A stretch of 64,000 nucleotides of DNA from Sapria himalayana (lineage: Eukaryota > Streptophyta > Magnoliopsida > Malpighiales > Rafflesiaceae), in assembly GCA_029783825.1 (NCBI GenBank), contig JAREIK010001332.1, positions 1,831,314-1,895,313 on the forward strand. Direction: 5' to 3'. A program made the translations under genes and the position numbers. Of the stretch, positions 1-11,144 are shown in pieces; within the stretch, counting starts at the first letter, position 1, and the number at the start of each line of letters is the position of its first letter. Under the pieces are notes generated by a model. It worked only from the letters and a program-made list of their open reading frames with translations. It made no database searches and had not been told where the DNA came from.

Positions 1-85
1 TAGTTCTAGACCATGCTATGCTGAGCTAGGCATGACTGAACTGTGTCATGCCATGGGCCATGCCTTGACCACCCGACCTAATTTA
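1..85 (-). mobile_element. Degenerate hAT end, cut by the window edge
   Basis: The first bases share a 15-base identical run (TAGTTCTAGACCATG) and further matching stretches with the right-hand terminal region of the hAT element at 48290-48360. They are rich in CATG/TGCC words like the ends of the hAT family in this window, although C-to-T decay has removed most CG dinucleotides. Most of the element would lie left of the window. No inverted terminus or target-site duplication can be recognised, so the right boundary is approximate. Confidence 0.4.
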
Positions 86-119
86 CACCTTTATATACAC
101 CACATGACAACCTAAATCA

Positions 120-850
120 ACATTGTTATCAACTAGCATAGAATTATATATAGTGGATATTTGGAAGCAATGAGAGGAGCATATTTTATAAGCCTCATCT
201 ATTTCCTGAATATTCATTAAAAGATATGCTTACTCAAATACTAAATGATTTGAGAAGATCAAAAACCACTATATAAGAGCGGGAGAGGGATGAAGGAAGA
301 AAGATGAAATCACTAGCTTGTTATGTTTTAATAAAGTTCTACATCAAAAGTTTTAGTGGCAGATACAAAAGAAATTTAGGAAGTTGAAAAATTTGATGAA
401 AGAGTTGCAACAAATATTTCTGTGGCTAAAATGGAGATTTTTTAGGTTGAAGATCTAGATTAGAAAATTAAATATATAATCTTGATTATCCAAGAAATAG
501 AGGTGAATAATGAATTTTTATTAGCTGATTGAGAGAAAGTTAAGAAAGAGAAACATGAACAAAACATTGAAAAAATCAAAATATTTCATAATTTCAAGAA
601 GAGGGTGAAACCAATGAAGAGGAGTTGTCTCCTAACTATCCTTGTAGATGATGTCATCAAGATGTTTATTTATCCAACATCAATGACTAATACTGAAAGT
701 AAAAGTAGGAAAAAGATTATGAATTATATGGAGAAGTTAGCTTAGACATCAATAATTTTCAATGAATGAAATGTGTCATTGATGGTCTAGCTAGAGATGG
801 TAAACATAGCGCAACTTAGAATGAAAACCAACGTTTTTTTTCATTTTTGT
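120..850 (+). pseudogene. Athila-like gag tail with coiled-coil repeat region, decayed
   Basis: Translation in several plus-strand frames gives fragments related to the better preserved minus-strand ORF at 54079-54459. Both carry a stretch around ATGCT...AAATGATTTGAGAA (near 230-255), followed by a repeat containing ISVAKMEIF and a VEDLD.KIK segment (near 410-470). This looks like the C-terminal part of an Athila-type Gag, where amphipathic helices follow the capsid region. Many stops interrupt it. It leads directly into a degenerate copy of the CTTGGGAG..CCAAG signature near 800-832. No complete ORF survives and the function is inferred only from the family. Confidence 0.4.
798..832 (+). other. 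Conserved internal hairpin signature, copy 1 (degenerate)
   Basis: The sequence reads TAAACATAGCGCAACTTAG followed by a decayed complement. It corresponds to the TTAAAYATAGYACTACTTGGGAG signature at 15289, 26700 and 43006, and like them sits at the end of the repeat-rich coding region and before a T-rich stretch. Confidence 0.4.
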
Positions 851-1129
851 TTGCTTGATGAAGTATCTTAGTTATAAAATAAGCATTATATTTACATATC
901 AACACTTAAAACCTCCACACAAAACAATTATAGATTTAAACCATCTATGATTCAGATATTTTTAGCCCAAAATTCATGAGCATTTTTCAAAGCTAAGACT
1001 TGGGCATTCATAAAGATAATGCCCATCAAAATTTTAATGACAAAACCAATATCGTGCCAAGTGCCATAACTTAGATATTATATAAATAAAAGCGTCATAA
1101 AAAACGAACTAAAAAATCTATGGTCATGA

Positions 1130-3560
1130 CCAAGTGTCATGACTTTGAAGGAACTACTTATAGAGTGTTGTGACTTTTCATTTATAGAAAGAAGAGAAAG
1201 CATGTAAAGTCACGACCTTCATTAATTAGGTCATGACTATAAATACTTAACTCTAGAAAAATCTCAATAAAATTTTATTTCTCTTTCGACACCACAACAA
1301 TTTAACTCTAAATTCACTAATCTCATTAATTTGAGGATGGATGAGAGAAGATCCTTGAAGAAACATGCTAGAGAAATGAGCCTTAAGGAGAAATAAAAGT
1401 GACAAAAACCTAGCACCATAGAAATTCCACCCAAAGTCATGTTGCACAAAGTGATTTTAGTTATAGAAATAAGGTAGCACTAGATATATTCTAATCTTAC
1501 AAATAAATACTTATTGGAGAAAGTGTATTCAACAAATTCATCTTTCCATTTACGGACATTATCAGAAAGAGGAAATGATTATTACTATATACACATAAAG
1601 AATTAGGGAAATGCTTCAATTATCAAAGAATTTGCTGCATATGTATTTTGTTTTTTGATAATTTGTTTGTATAACCAAATATTTCTGTTTTAATATTTTC
1701 ATGTAAATGCATGAAATAAAATATTAAGAGACCGGGGATGCAGTAGTAGCACAATAACGGAGGTCCCACTGGCCGGTCAGCGGGCTGAAATTTTTGGAGC
1801 AGAGCCTGACCCGTCCCATGATCTGGCCACTCCGATTAAATGAACCGAGAGAATTTTTTAATATAAAATGTTTGTAATTTTAATTTTGGGTGACTATTTT
1901 TGGACCAGGGGAATTGTTCATCGTCTTCTATCTCTCTCTCTGCATGATTTATCACGACTGCTTTATGTGCTGCATACTGTAAGACTTTTTCTGGGTTTAA
2001 TCTGTAATGCATAAGTGTTTTCTAGTGGATGTAGCTAGTTGTACTGAGCGACTAGCGAACCACGCTATTTCTTGTGTTTTATTTCTCATTTTTTATTATG
2101 ACGTGATTGGATTGGATATATATTACTTGTTTTTGTTGTTCGTGTTGTCTTCTATATCTTAATATCACTACCGTGGAAGCGTAATTGTCCAACAGAATTC
2201 TATGTCAATTTAAAGGATAGCCAAAAGAAAACATGGTTTGTGAGATATATTTGGGTGTAATTTGATATGAAGATAATGAATGAGTTACTTAGATTCCAAA
2301 GAACCAAAGATAACATGAATTTTTAATCATTTCACAGGCAACCAAAATTTTCACCTATCACTAGTTTTTTGATGAATACAAAGGGAAAAGGGAAGGTAAC
2401 TTTGAAAAGAATATATGGATAGTCGATATAGGAAGAACTCAAAGGAATGGTGAAAGTCTAGTTGTATTTCAAATGCTCATTTTTATTATTGATTCTCAAA
2501 GTCTCAAGGATCATTCCATAGAGAGTGATCTTATTGTATTCCATTTATGTTTGTAGTAGTTTTGATGTAGAAAACATTTTTCAAAAATTGATTTTTTGTT
2601 TGCTCGAGGATGAATTTTCTAGCTAATTATTTCACAATTCCTTTATTACCATATTATGTCTAGCTGAGGAAGTTCCCAAAATGAATAGTTTGATGCAATG
2701 TGTCTGATACTGGCCTCTTGATATTTTCTGGGCATTAAAATGATTAATTAAAAAAGATTTTAAAAAAAGAAGTCAATGCTTGAAGGGAAAAAATTGGTAA
2801 AAATTTGGGAAGAAGGGATATCTTTCACCAAATATGATATTCAAGAGATGAAAAGAAGGGGAAGAAAATGAGAATATGAGCTATCATTCATTGAGCATTT
2901 CATAACTTCACATGGAGGTATATTTGATTGTATTTTTTATATTTTGGAAAATGTATGATGGGATGCCAAAAGAAATAAGGAAGACTTGAAAAACAACTTA
3001 AAATCTTATGGCATAGTAGTAGCAAAAGAAATAAGAAAACAACATTCCATATGAGAAATCATCTCCAATAAAGTAGATATTTTATCATGAAGCAAGAAAA
3101 GTGTGAAGATGAGATTTACAAATTCTTGTAGGAATGAATGAAATATATAGATATTGGATTGATGGGAAGTACTGAATCAATTGGGAACTATATGAAGCCA
3201 TTATGATTGATTGGAAGAAAAATATGTTGAAAAGAGATGATGTGAATGGCGATAACAAAAATATCAAGAGAACCTGTGGATAGTGAAATTGGGAAAAAGA
3301 TAAGAAGTACTTGGTGAAATTAGCTATACATAATGGAGATCTGGAATACTATCCACTTCTATGTCATTTTTCAAACACTCCAAATCAAATTTCACCTTTA
3401 AGGAGTATGATCATAAATGAAAAGCATACCAACAACCTTTCTTAGTGCTTTGATTTATACTTTTTGTTTATTTCTATATTGAGATGTTATCACCATTATG
3501 TTGAATTGATTTGATATAATATTATATTTTTTTATTTTAGAGGGAAGTTATTTCTCTAGG
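1130..3560 (+). pseudogene. Second ORF of Athila-like element (putative plant transposon protein domain), copy 0, interrupted
   Basis: After the copia solo LTR is set aside, plus-strand frames show FVRYIWV.FDMKIMNELL near 2235-2290 and KVWLYF near 2450-2475. These correspond to the YVRG.W..FDREFIN.IF and KIWLYFLC motifs of the plant-specific putative transposon protein domain (Transposase_32 type) seen at 27000-28950. A stretch near 3540-3570 (GGAAGTTATTTCTCTAGGATGA) parallels the end of copy 2 near 28845. The upstream part (1130-1630) contains GTCATGACTATAAATAC, a TATA-like element, and a leader. Stops and indels are frequent. Assignment of the 2700-3400 stretch is weak. Confidence 0.4.
1628..2199 (+). 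mobile_element. Solo LTR, probably Ty1/copia, with 5-bp target-site duplication
   Basis: A 562-base segment begins TGCTGCATATG at 1633 and ends GTCCAACA at 2194. It is flanked by a perfect GAATT duplication (1628-1632 and 2195-2199). TG...CA ends plus a 5-bp duplication are the hallmark of LTR integration. A near relative at 60072-60624 has the same ends and its own duplication. The segment near 2055-2080 (GCGACTAGCGAACCACG) resembles the R/U5 part of plant copia LTRs, which often read GCCGAACCACGT. No internal region is present, so this is a solo LTR left by LTR-LTR recombination. It interrupts the second ORF of an Athila-like element. Confidence 0.85.
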
Positions 3561-3639
3561 ATGAACAATAATATTAGAGTATGAGTTTATTTAGTATTCA
3601 AATTCCCATATATTCTTAACTATTTTGGTGCTATTATAT

Positions 3640-5822
3640 GGCGTGTAAACATGGGAATTAGAAATACTTACATCGATTTCATGACTTTAGATTTTTGGTA
3701 AATTTTTGATGAATAGTCATGAAATTGGTATGTTTTTTAGGCTTTTTACTTTTTTTGTAGATTATTAATTATCAAGTAATTTTGACATATATTCTTAGCC
3801 AAAACTCTATCTAATTCATCATAGAAATCTTTGTAAACCATGACTACCACCTCATTAGCATAATACTTGAGCTGTGTAATATATTCTTTATGGCTACACT
3901 ATTATCATGAAGTCACAATCATATTTATCTCATAATAATTAAATAGATATAATATTAATTTCATGTTACAGTAACTAAGTACCTCACTGATGCTAAAAAT
4001 CATGGTCATTTCCTAGCATTGTGATTTTATCTTTAACAAGACTTTCTAGTCTTAAGTCAGAGTTGCATCCTTTTTATAAAGATATAAATTTTAAGATATA
4101 AAAAATTACAAAGCCAAAACTACTTAGGCCAAAGCCATGATAATTATCTAGAATAGTAACATTTGGACACAAAATGTTATAGATGTCATTTACTTACATA
4201 TAATTATTCCCCAAGACTGTGACTCTTATCTTCAAGATAAGGCAAAACTATACCTTTTATGTTTGGGCTAATTATGTATGTCATGGCTTTTTTTTAGTGT
4301 CCTTACCATATGATTTATAAAAAAATCAAGGCCAATATCATAGTCATTTGTTGTTCAAGAGAGATTATTCTTTGCATCATGACCATACTTAGTGTCATGG
4401 TCATTTGATGTATATGAAAGGTCATTTCCAATGTCAGAACCATTTCTAGTACTATGGCTATTTGATTATGACAATGGGAATGATTGTAGTGTTAGAAATA
4501 GATGTGACTCTGACTTAAGATTACAAAGTCTTATTAAATGTAAATTAATGATGCTAGGAAGTGACTGTGACTTTTAGCACAAGGAGGATACTTAATTACC
4601 ATGATGTGAAATTAATGTCATAGCCATTTAATTTTTATGAGATAAGTATGACCGTGACTTCATGACTATATAATATATGAGAAATGTCAAGACCAATATC
4701 ATGGTCATTTCTTGCTCAAGAAAGACCATTCTTTGCACCATGGACATTCTAATTGTTGTGGTCGTATGATGCATATGAAAGCTTATTCCTAATGTCATGG
4801 TCATTCCTAGTACTATGATTTTGCATTACAGAGACGAAGAGCTCAATTCATAAATTTTAATAGTGCCATGACATTGTTTTACAGAAAGATTAGGATAGTT
4901 TAGAGTCATCGTGACTTTCTAAAGGAACATCCTAGAGCTCAAGAGAAACATGCCAAAGTCATTACATCTTCAAAAAGCAATGATTTTCGACTTAAAAGTG
5001 AAAAATAAAAGATGAGAAGAAAATATTCTCCTTTCCATGCACCAAGCTAAAGTCAAAGCATATCAATCAAATCCTAGGAGAAATTTTGCATTTCATAGAG
5101 GCTCCACATGTAAGCAAGATGTAAACTAAATTTTAGAGTTGGGGCCATAATTTTCAAAACCTCTCTCTTTAGGGTAGATTTATGAAAATCAATCAAAAAA
5201 GCATGAGGTCTAGGATTTATGTAATTTTTTTTATGTGATATATAAATGGTTATGACATTAATAAATATATCTAATTAATATTGTGGAATATAAATTGATG
5301 AATGTGATAATTAAATTAAACTTGAATTAGGGATTTGACTATTGGTAGGTTTGTGTGAGTTGCTATGATAGATGATGATAAGTAAACTATGAGGCTCATT
5401 CATGCATATGCTAAAATGGAAGTAAAAACCATTCTGACTATGATGTGCAAGATAAACTTAAATGTTAAAACTCCAAATATGAGCATGTTAATCATTACGA
5501 GTATGATACTCATGAACCAAAAAACATAAATAATTTTACATGCTAATTTATTGTCAATTAAAATTAATGTTTTATAGAATATTATCGTAAGAATTTTATC
5601 TTTAGTATGAGAGTCACATCATCACTAATGATAATAGGTAATCTATAGGATATATACAAGTATATCATGACTCACATGATGGTGATAGTCCTTTGAGTTA
5701 TTTTCACTCGTATAGTTTCTAGTGGTAAAAGTTGAGGGGATTATATGTTAATTATGTGAGTTTCGCACTTGTGAAGCTAAAAGTATAAATACTTATAAAC
5801 TATAATAGTTCTTGGTCTTTAT
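3640..5822 (+). repeat. LTR-1 of Athila-like family, left part (split by Tekay element)
   Basis: This stretch matches, over long distances, the reverse complement of 55001-57560 (LTR-7) and the downstream half matches 38220-38960 (LTR-5). Shared landmarks are a leader with repeated GTCATGAC-like words, a GGTAGGTTTGTGTGAG-type block near 5345, and ATACTTATAAAC...TTGGTCTTT just before the Tekay insertion. The LTR resumes at 13981. The left edge is uncertain because no terminal TG or duplication could be fixed. No coding sequence is expected; short ORFs such as 4392-4577 lie inside the LTR and are not supported as genes. Confidence 0.6.
3901..4669. repeat. Inverted repeat inside LTR-1
   Basis: The reverse complement of 3901-4069 aligns with 4501-4669 at roughly 80% identity by eye. 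Shared words include GACTCTGACTTAAGA-like, ATGCTAGGAA, ATGAGATAA and TGACTTCATGA. A spacer of about 430 bases separates the arms. The other LTR copies seem to contain only one clear copy of this segment, so the inverted duplication is probably specific to LTR-1. Confidence 0.65.
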
Positions 5823-7492
5823 TGTGACACCCCATCCCCCTGGGGGTCCTGCTCATTCTATCACATAATATAATGTGCAATAAAAAAATTTTTCTCAAAT
5901 GTACCATATATATTTTTCCATTTTATTTGCTCAGCAGAATAAAGAAAACATATAACATATTATTTAAGCCACAACCAGCTTCCCTTCACAAGTGCGATCC
6001 TGTATGTGGATCTGTCATCTGCCCTGAACTTGTACCTAAAAAGGGGTCCCACAAAACGGAGTGAGCAAAGCTTAGTAGAGGTAAACTCCTTTAGGATTAC
6101 TCCCTACCTAAGTGCACATAAAACTTCATGAATATATATCAATACCCATTCAAGTACAATATTTATATGAAAGCAATTATGGATGAAATATTTATATGCC
6201 CATATTTCTGAGTCCCATCGACTCTCTCACACATGTTGAAGCCAAGGGTGACATATTATATATATATCTATAGAAATATTTTTTTTTTGAAATTATTCTG
6301 AAAAATATGGACCTCTTCCAAAAAACATATTGGACATTTATCCGAATAAAATATGATTTTCTTGGATTTACTCGAAGAAATATGTGCCATCGTAACTCAG
6401 GCTGGATGTCGTCCCAATTTGAGTTTGCAAATCTATAATAGCCATGTACCAAATAAAATTCCGTGTAACTATGTCTGGACGTTGTCCCAATTCGAGTTTG
6501 CAAATCTATAATAGCCATGTACCAAAAATAATCTTTTGTAACTCTGTCTGGTCTTTGTCCCCAATTCAAGTTCGCTAAATACCTTCCACACACACACACA
6601 CACACATATTAAAATACACTCACTCATGTATATGCAATATTCCCATGCATATGAAATGCAATTATGTCATTTCTGATTTAACCGATATTTCAAACATAAT
6701 TATAACAATCCAAATCCAATCTATTATACACTAACTTTTACTAAATGAAATACCAAAACTTTTTACCAATTCATCATTTCTAATAAAATTTGTAACAATT
6801 CGAATTGAAATATAAAACATGATCATTTATAGCCATTAAATAGAAAAAAAATTTGATAAGAGAAAACTAAAACCTTTCAAAAAATTTCATAAAAACTTTA
6901 TTAATTTGATATCAAATTGAAGATCTTGTCGTGTAGAGTAATTTTAGTTCTTGGACTATTATATTCCGATTCCAGAATAATCTATTACGATTAAAAGAAA
7001 ATCCATGGATATATATATTTTTATCTTTAATGTATCTCTCTCTCAACTGCTGAAACATTTTTTTTCAGCCTTCTCCCATTTTCCAAATTCCTTGCATTTT
7101 TTTCTTTTTTTAAATATAATTATTATTATTAATTAATTACTTTTTTTAGTTTGACACCTGGACCGCTGGCTGGACCACGTCCACGCGTGCCCAGCCACGT
7201 GTAGATGTTGTGGCGTTGTCCTCTAGTTTCTTGGAAATTTTTTTTTCATAAATATTCTAATAATTACTTAAATAAATAAAAATATAACTAAATTCTAACT
7301 TTCTCAGAATTTAATGAAATTTGCCACAGTAGCTATATTTTTCAAGACAAATTCGATAACGACATCCATTTTATCATTAGGGCTCTAAAATTTTCAGGTT
7401 ATTTACGCTTATTGCAAAATTATCATTTTGCCTATTTTTTTCCAGTAATCAAATTATGTTAATTATATTTTCATTTTTTTTGGGATTTCACA
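5823..7492 (-). repeat. Tekay 3' LTR
   Basis: This 1670-base LTR has perfect TGTGA/TCACA ends. It carries a tandem duplication of about 75 bases (roughly 6411-6483 and 6484-6558, each with CCCAATT.GAGTTTGC and GCCATGTACCAAA) that is only partly present in the partner LTR, and a (CA)n tract at 6587-6607. Short ORFs (5873-6064, 6192-6605) lie within the LTR and are not genes. Confidence 0.9.
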
Positions 7493-7540
7493 TTCTCTCG
7501 TCCTTAATGAATTTCGTCCCGAAATTTTTATAAATACACA
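7493..7540 (-). other. Polypurine tract of Tekay element
   Basis: Read on the minus strand, AAGGACGAGAGAA abuts the 3' LTR (TGTGAAATCCC). It is preceded by TTTCGGGACGAAATT, a conserved sequence of chromovirus 3' ends. This is the primer for plus-strand DNA synthesis. Confidence 0.75.
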
Positions 7541-7589
7541 TTTGCACTTATAAACATATTATGAAGTTAAAAATAATTGTTAAATTACT

Positions 7590-7705
7590 AAATACATACC
7601 GTAATTTTCAAATAAAAAAGGATAAGCAACACGTAACGTGTCTTCACGTTCCCATATTGCTTCTTTTATTCATTGATGCTGCAATATTACTTTTACTAGT
7701 CTCAC
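7590..7705 (-). pseudogene. Chromodomain remnant of Tekay polyprotein
   Basis: A minus-strand frame reads EAIWEREDTLRVAYPFLF at about 7620-7680. This matches the C-terminal half of the group II chromodomain of Tekay/Del elements (EATWERED..R..YP.LF). The N-terminal half is unreadable because of stops and shifts, including a stop two codons upstream of KEAIW. In active elements the chromodomain guides integration into heterochromatin. Confidence 0.7.
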
Positions 7706-7779
7706 AGTTTTGCGTCACAAAACATGGTCTCGACTATCAATGATATGCACAACATTTCTTTAAATGTTCCATCTGCATC

Positions 7780-8960
7780 ACTAACTAGTTCGCTCCAATC
7801 CATTACATGAGTTGGATCAGAAATATATTTCCTAAACATAGATACGTGAAATATCTAGTGGACACTAGATAAATATGGTGGTAATGCCAATCGATAAGCA
7901 ACAAAACCCACCTTTTCGAGTATTTCAAAAGGCCCAATATATCTTGGTGATAACTTTCCATGCTCGCCAAATCTGATTACTCCCCTTTTTGGCATCACTT
8001 TCAAGAAAACATGATCTCCCACTTCAAATTCTATATGTCGTCTTCATTTATCAGCATAACTTTTCTATCGACTTTGAGCTGTAAGAAAACATTGTCATAT
8101 CAATTCTACTTTCTCTGAGGTATCTTTAATCATATCTAGACCCATGATGGATCTATCTCCCACCTCAACTCAACAAACTGGAGATCGTCATGGCCTTCCA
8201 TACAATGCTTCATATGGTGTCATTTGGATACTTGACTAATAACTATTATTATAGGAAAACTTGACCAAAGGCAGATGTTCTTCCCATCTATCTTTGAAAT
8301 CGAGACAACATGCTCGCAACATATCTTCCAAAACTAGTATGATTCTTTCCGACTGACCGTCTGTTTGTGGATGGAAAGCACTGCTCATTATCAACTTTGT
8401 TCCCATTGCTTTCTGAAAACTCTTCCAAAAATGAGCCGTAAATATAGAATCTCTGTCCGATAGAATAGATACTAGCACTCCATGTAATCAGACAATTTCT
8501 CGTATGTATAACATGCACAATTCTTCACGTGTGAAGGTCATTTTCATTGCTAGAAAATGTGCGGACTTTGTAAGCTTGTCCACAATCACCCACACAACAT
8601 CATGTTTTCGTGATGTCCATGGCAAGTGAGTAACAAAATCCATTGTAATATGCTCCTATTTCCACTCTACTACCTCCAAAGGCTGGAGTAATTTTGCTGA
8701 CCTCTGATGCTCAGCCTTTATCTCCTGACATGTGAGGCATTATCGAACAAAATCCCCAATATGTCCCTTCATCCCATTCTAGTAATACTAGCGACGAAGA
8801 TTATTATACATCTTTGTGTCACCTAGATGTACTATAAAATAAGAATAGTAAAATTCTCTAAGAATCTCATCTCTCAATTCCACTATCTAGAAAATTATAA
8901 TCCTTTCCCTAAACTGAAAACTACCATCCATATGAATAGCCCAACCTTCATCACATATGC
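7780..8960 (-). pseudogene. Integrase of Tekay element, with stops
   Basis: Domains in order on the minus strand: a zinc-binding segment ending CLTCQEIKAEHQRSA (about 8700-8745); the catalytic core with the first Asp in TMDFVTHLP, the second in SDRDSIFTAHFW (about 8435-8470) and the Glu in HPQTDGQSERI (about 8340-8372); then the GPY/F-type C-terminal region (RYIGPFEIL, about 7915-7950). The catalytic triad is thus recognisable. Several in-frame stops break it, for example near the W of EW.EHITMDF and after FSYNNSY (8236). The longest open segment is 8236-8478. It would insert the cDNA into the genome but cannot be made intact here. Confidence 0.88.
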
Positions 8961-9129
8961 CAGTCTCCACTCAATTTTTTATAGATAATATTTCTACATC
9001 TTGTTTCTGCATCTCAATCACTTTATTTAATAGCAAAGGTATAGCTACTAAACTTCTGATAATACCCTAACTTTGACTGCTATATTGTAAGCTGAATCGT
9101 CCCACAGTTTCAAGCATATCCCATTCCCA

Positions 9130-9560
9130 TGAAGCTATACTAGCTAGTGCACCTTGTCACTTTCAACTAAGTGCATCATCCATCACATTTGCCTTACCTG
9201 GTTGGTAATGCATAGTAAAATCAAAATCTTCTAGATACTCCATCCATCGACACTGTCTCATGTTAATGTCTCATTGTGTAAAGATATATTTTAGACTTTT
9301 ATGGTCTAAATATACCTCAAATTGCTCCCCATACAAATCTTCTAGATACTACAACTTTTCCAGATTGCATCAGAACATATTTCAATCCATCTTTCGAGGC
9401 ATTACTATACACTATATATTTCTACCTCCTCTCCGAAACTATCAGAATAGGCACTGAAGTAAGTCTCCTTTTCAATTTCTGAAATGTCTTTTCACATGAA
9501 TCAGTCCACTCATACTTGACTTCCTTCCTGGTCAATCTAGTCATTGTAGTATCTAACCGA
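9130..9560 (-). pseudogene. RNase H domain of Tekay element, with stop
   Basis: Minus-strand translation near 9200-9320 reads EVYLDHKSLKYIFTQ, then a stop, then DINMRQCRWMEYLEDFDF. Near 9175-9210 it reads YQPGKANVMDDALS. These are the C-terminal RNase H landmarks of Ty3/gypsy (DHKSLKYLFTQ, MRQRRWLE, PGKANVVADALSR). It lies directly after the reverse transcriptase in the same polyprotein. The ORF at 9260-9457 on the plus strand is a shadow. Confidence 0.85.
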
Positions 9561-10200
9561 AAAAAAATTTCAATAAATTTTATGTAATACCCAGCCAATC
9601 CCAAAAAACTACGTATTTCAAAAACTAACTTTGGCCTCTCCCAACTCATCACTACCCTGACTTTTTCAGGGTCCACTAAGACACCTGTAGCTAATACTAC
9701 ATGTCCCAAAAATTTTAATCTTGTCAACCAAAAGTCACATTTATAAAACTTAGTATACAACTTATGTTCTCTCAAAGTTTGGAGAACAACATGTAAATGA
9801 TCCTCGTGCTCTCCTTCGGATTGAGATAAGATCAAAATGTCATCCACAAAAATCACAACATAATAATCTAAATATGGCTGAAATATTCTATGCATAAGAT
9901 CCATGAATGCGGATGGCTCATTCGTTAATCTGAAAGGCATTACTCTAAACTCAAAATGACCATAGCGTATTTTAAATGCAGTCTTAGGGATGTCAGCCTT
10001 CCTAACTCGCAACTGGCGATATCCAGTAGGCAAATCTATTTTGGAAAAGACCTGTGCACCTTTTAATTGGTAAAATAAATCATCAATCCTTGGTAATGGA
10101 TATCGATTCTTCATTGTAACCCTATTTAACTATCGATAATCAATGCACAGTCGAAGGATTTTATCCTTCTTCTTTGAAAATAAAACAGGACTACCTCAAG
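9422..10200 (-). pseudogene. Reverse transcriptase of Tekay element
   Basis: An open segment of 230 codons (10114-9422) covers most of the reverse transcriptase. It shows [23 protein letters not shown], the catalytic FVDDIL (about 9845-9865) and FLGHVV. A stop immediately upstream (CIDYR then stop then LNRVT, near 10130) separates it from the N-terminal fingers, consistent with a CAG-to-TAG change. The catalytic aspartates are intact, but the polyprotein is not. It makes cDNA from the element RNA in family members that still work. Confidence 0.92.
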
Positions 10201-10258
10201 GTAAAGTGTTGGGTCTAATAAAACTCTTGTCTAACAAATCTTTTATCTAGACCTTGAG

Positions 10259-10480
10259 TTATTTTAATTCGATCGGTGTCATCCTATGTGGAGTCATAAA
10301 AATGGGGGATGTACCAAGATGTAACTCAATACAAAAATCAACATTTCTGTGTGGGGGTAATCCTGGTAATTCATCAGGAAAAACATCTTCATATTCACAA
10401 ACTATCCGAGGAAGATTAATATTCAACGTCCCCTCTTCTTCAAGGATGAGACATGCCAGCCAACCCATAAGTTATCCATG
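10259..10480 (-). pseudogene. Protease-reverse transcriptase linker of Tekay polyprotein
   Basis: The minus-strand frame 10468-10259 contains VCEYEDVFPDELPGLPPHR, the conserved linker found between protease and reverse transcriptase in plant Ty3/gypsy elements, followed by TPHRMTPIELK. The plus-strand ORF over the same bases is a shadow. Confidence 0.85.
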
Positions 10481-10599
10481 CTATTTAAAATCATATATAA
10501 TATGTGATAAATCATCAAGCTTATCCCCCTGAAATACAACACATATATCATCTTGTGTGTGGATAATAATTATTCTATGATCACAAACAATAATGACTC

Positions 10600-10870
10600 A
10601 ATGTGCTTTTAATTAGTCCCTACTAAGAATTACATAAAAATCCGACATGTCCATGACTCTAAGGTCTACCATGAATAAAATTCCTGAAATTTTTAACTCA
10701 CAATCTTGACATATTTGATTAATTTTCACCACAGACCCCAAAGGAGAAGTCACATGCAATAGCTCATTCAAGTTTTTAACACCTAATCCCAATTCTTTCA
10801 CACATGATGTAGAAATAAATAAATGTGATGCATCAGAATCATATAGAACTCTTGCCCATAAATGAAAAAG
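10600..10870 (-). pseudogene. Aspartic protease of Tekay element, active site altered
   Basis: The minus-strand frame reads VLYDSDASHLFIS at about 10820-10855, then VKELGLGV. The family motif is DSGA[ST]HSFI; the glycine after DS has become aspartate, which should destroy the flap-adjacent active-site turn. The segment 10801-10613 continues with HVTSPLGSVV. The enzyme would normally release Gag, reverse transcriptase and integrase from the polyprotein. Confidence 0.8.
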
Positions 10871-11144
10871 TAAGAAAGTACATTATACCACTAACTGATC
10901 AATCCTTTCCATCTGTGTTGTAATTGCATAGACATGCCCTTAGGTCCTTAAAGTCCTGGTCTGTGAACTCTCACCTCGACCTCGACCCATGTCTTGGCCT
11001 CCCTGGCATGCTTGTGATGTAAAAGATATTTGTGGAATACCCCGAGATTGTACCTGATTCCTTGGACCCGTACTAGAGAAATGATGAATAAACCATATTT
11101 GTGTATTTCCCATTGATATCTGGGACTGTGATGTCTCATAATCC

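Noticed and set aside
6192..6605. 137-codon minus-strand ORF
   Set aside because: It lies inside the Tekay 3' LTR and is open only because of its 75-bp tandem duplication; nothing similar is conserved in the partner LTR.
10254..10532. 92-codon plus-strand ORF
   Set aside because: It is the antisense shadow of the protease-reverse transcriptase linker of the Tekay element.
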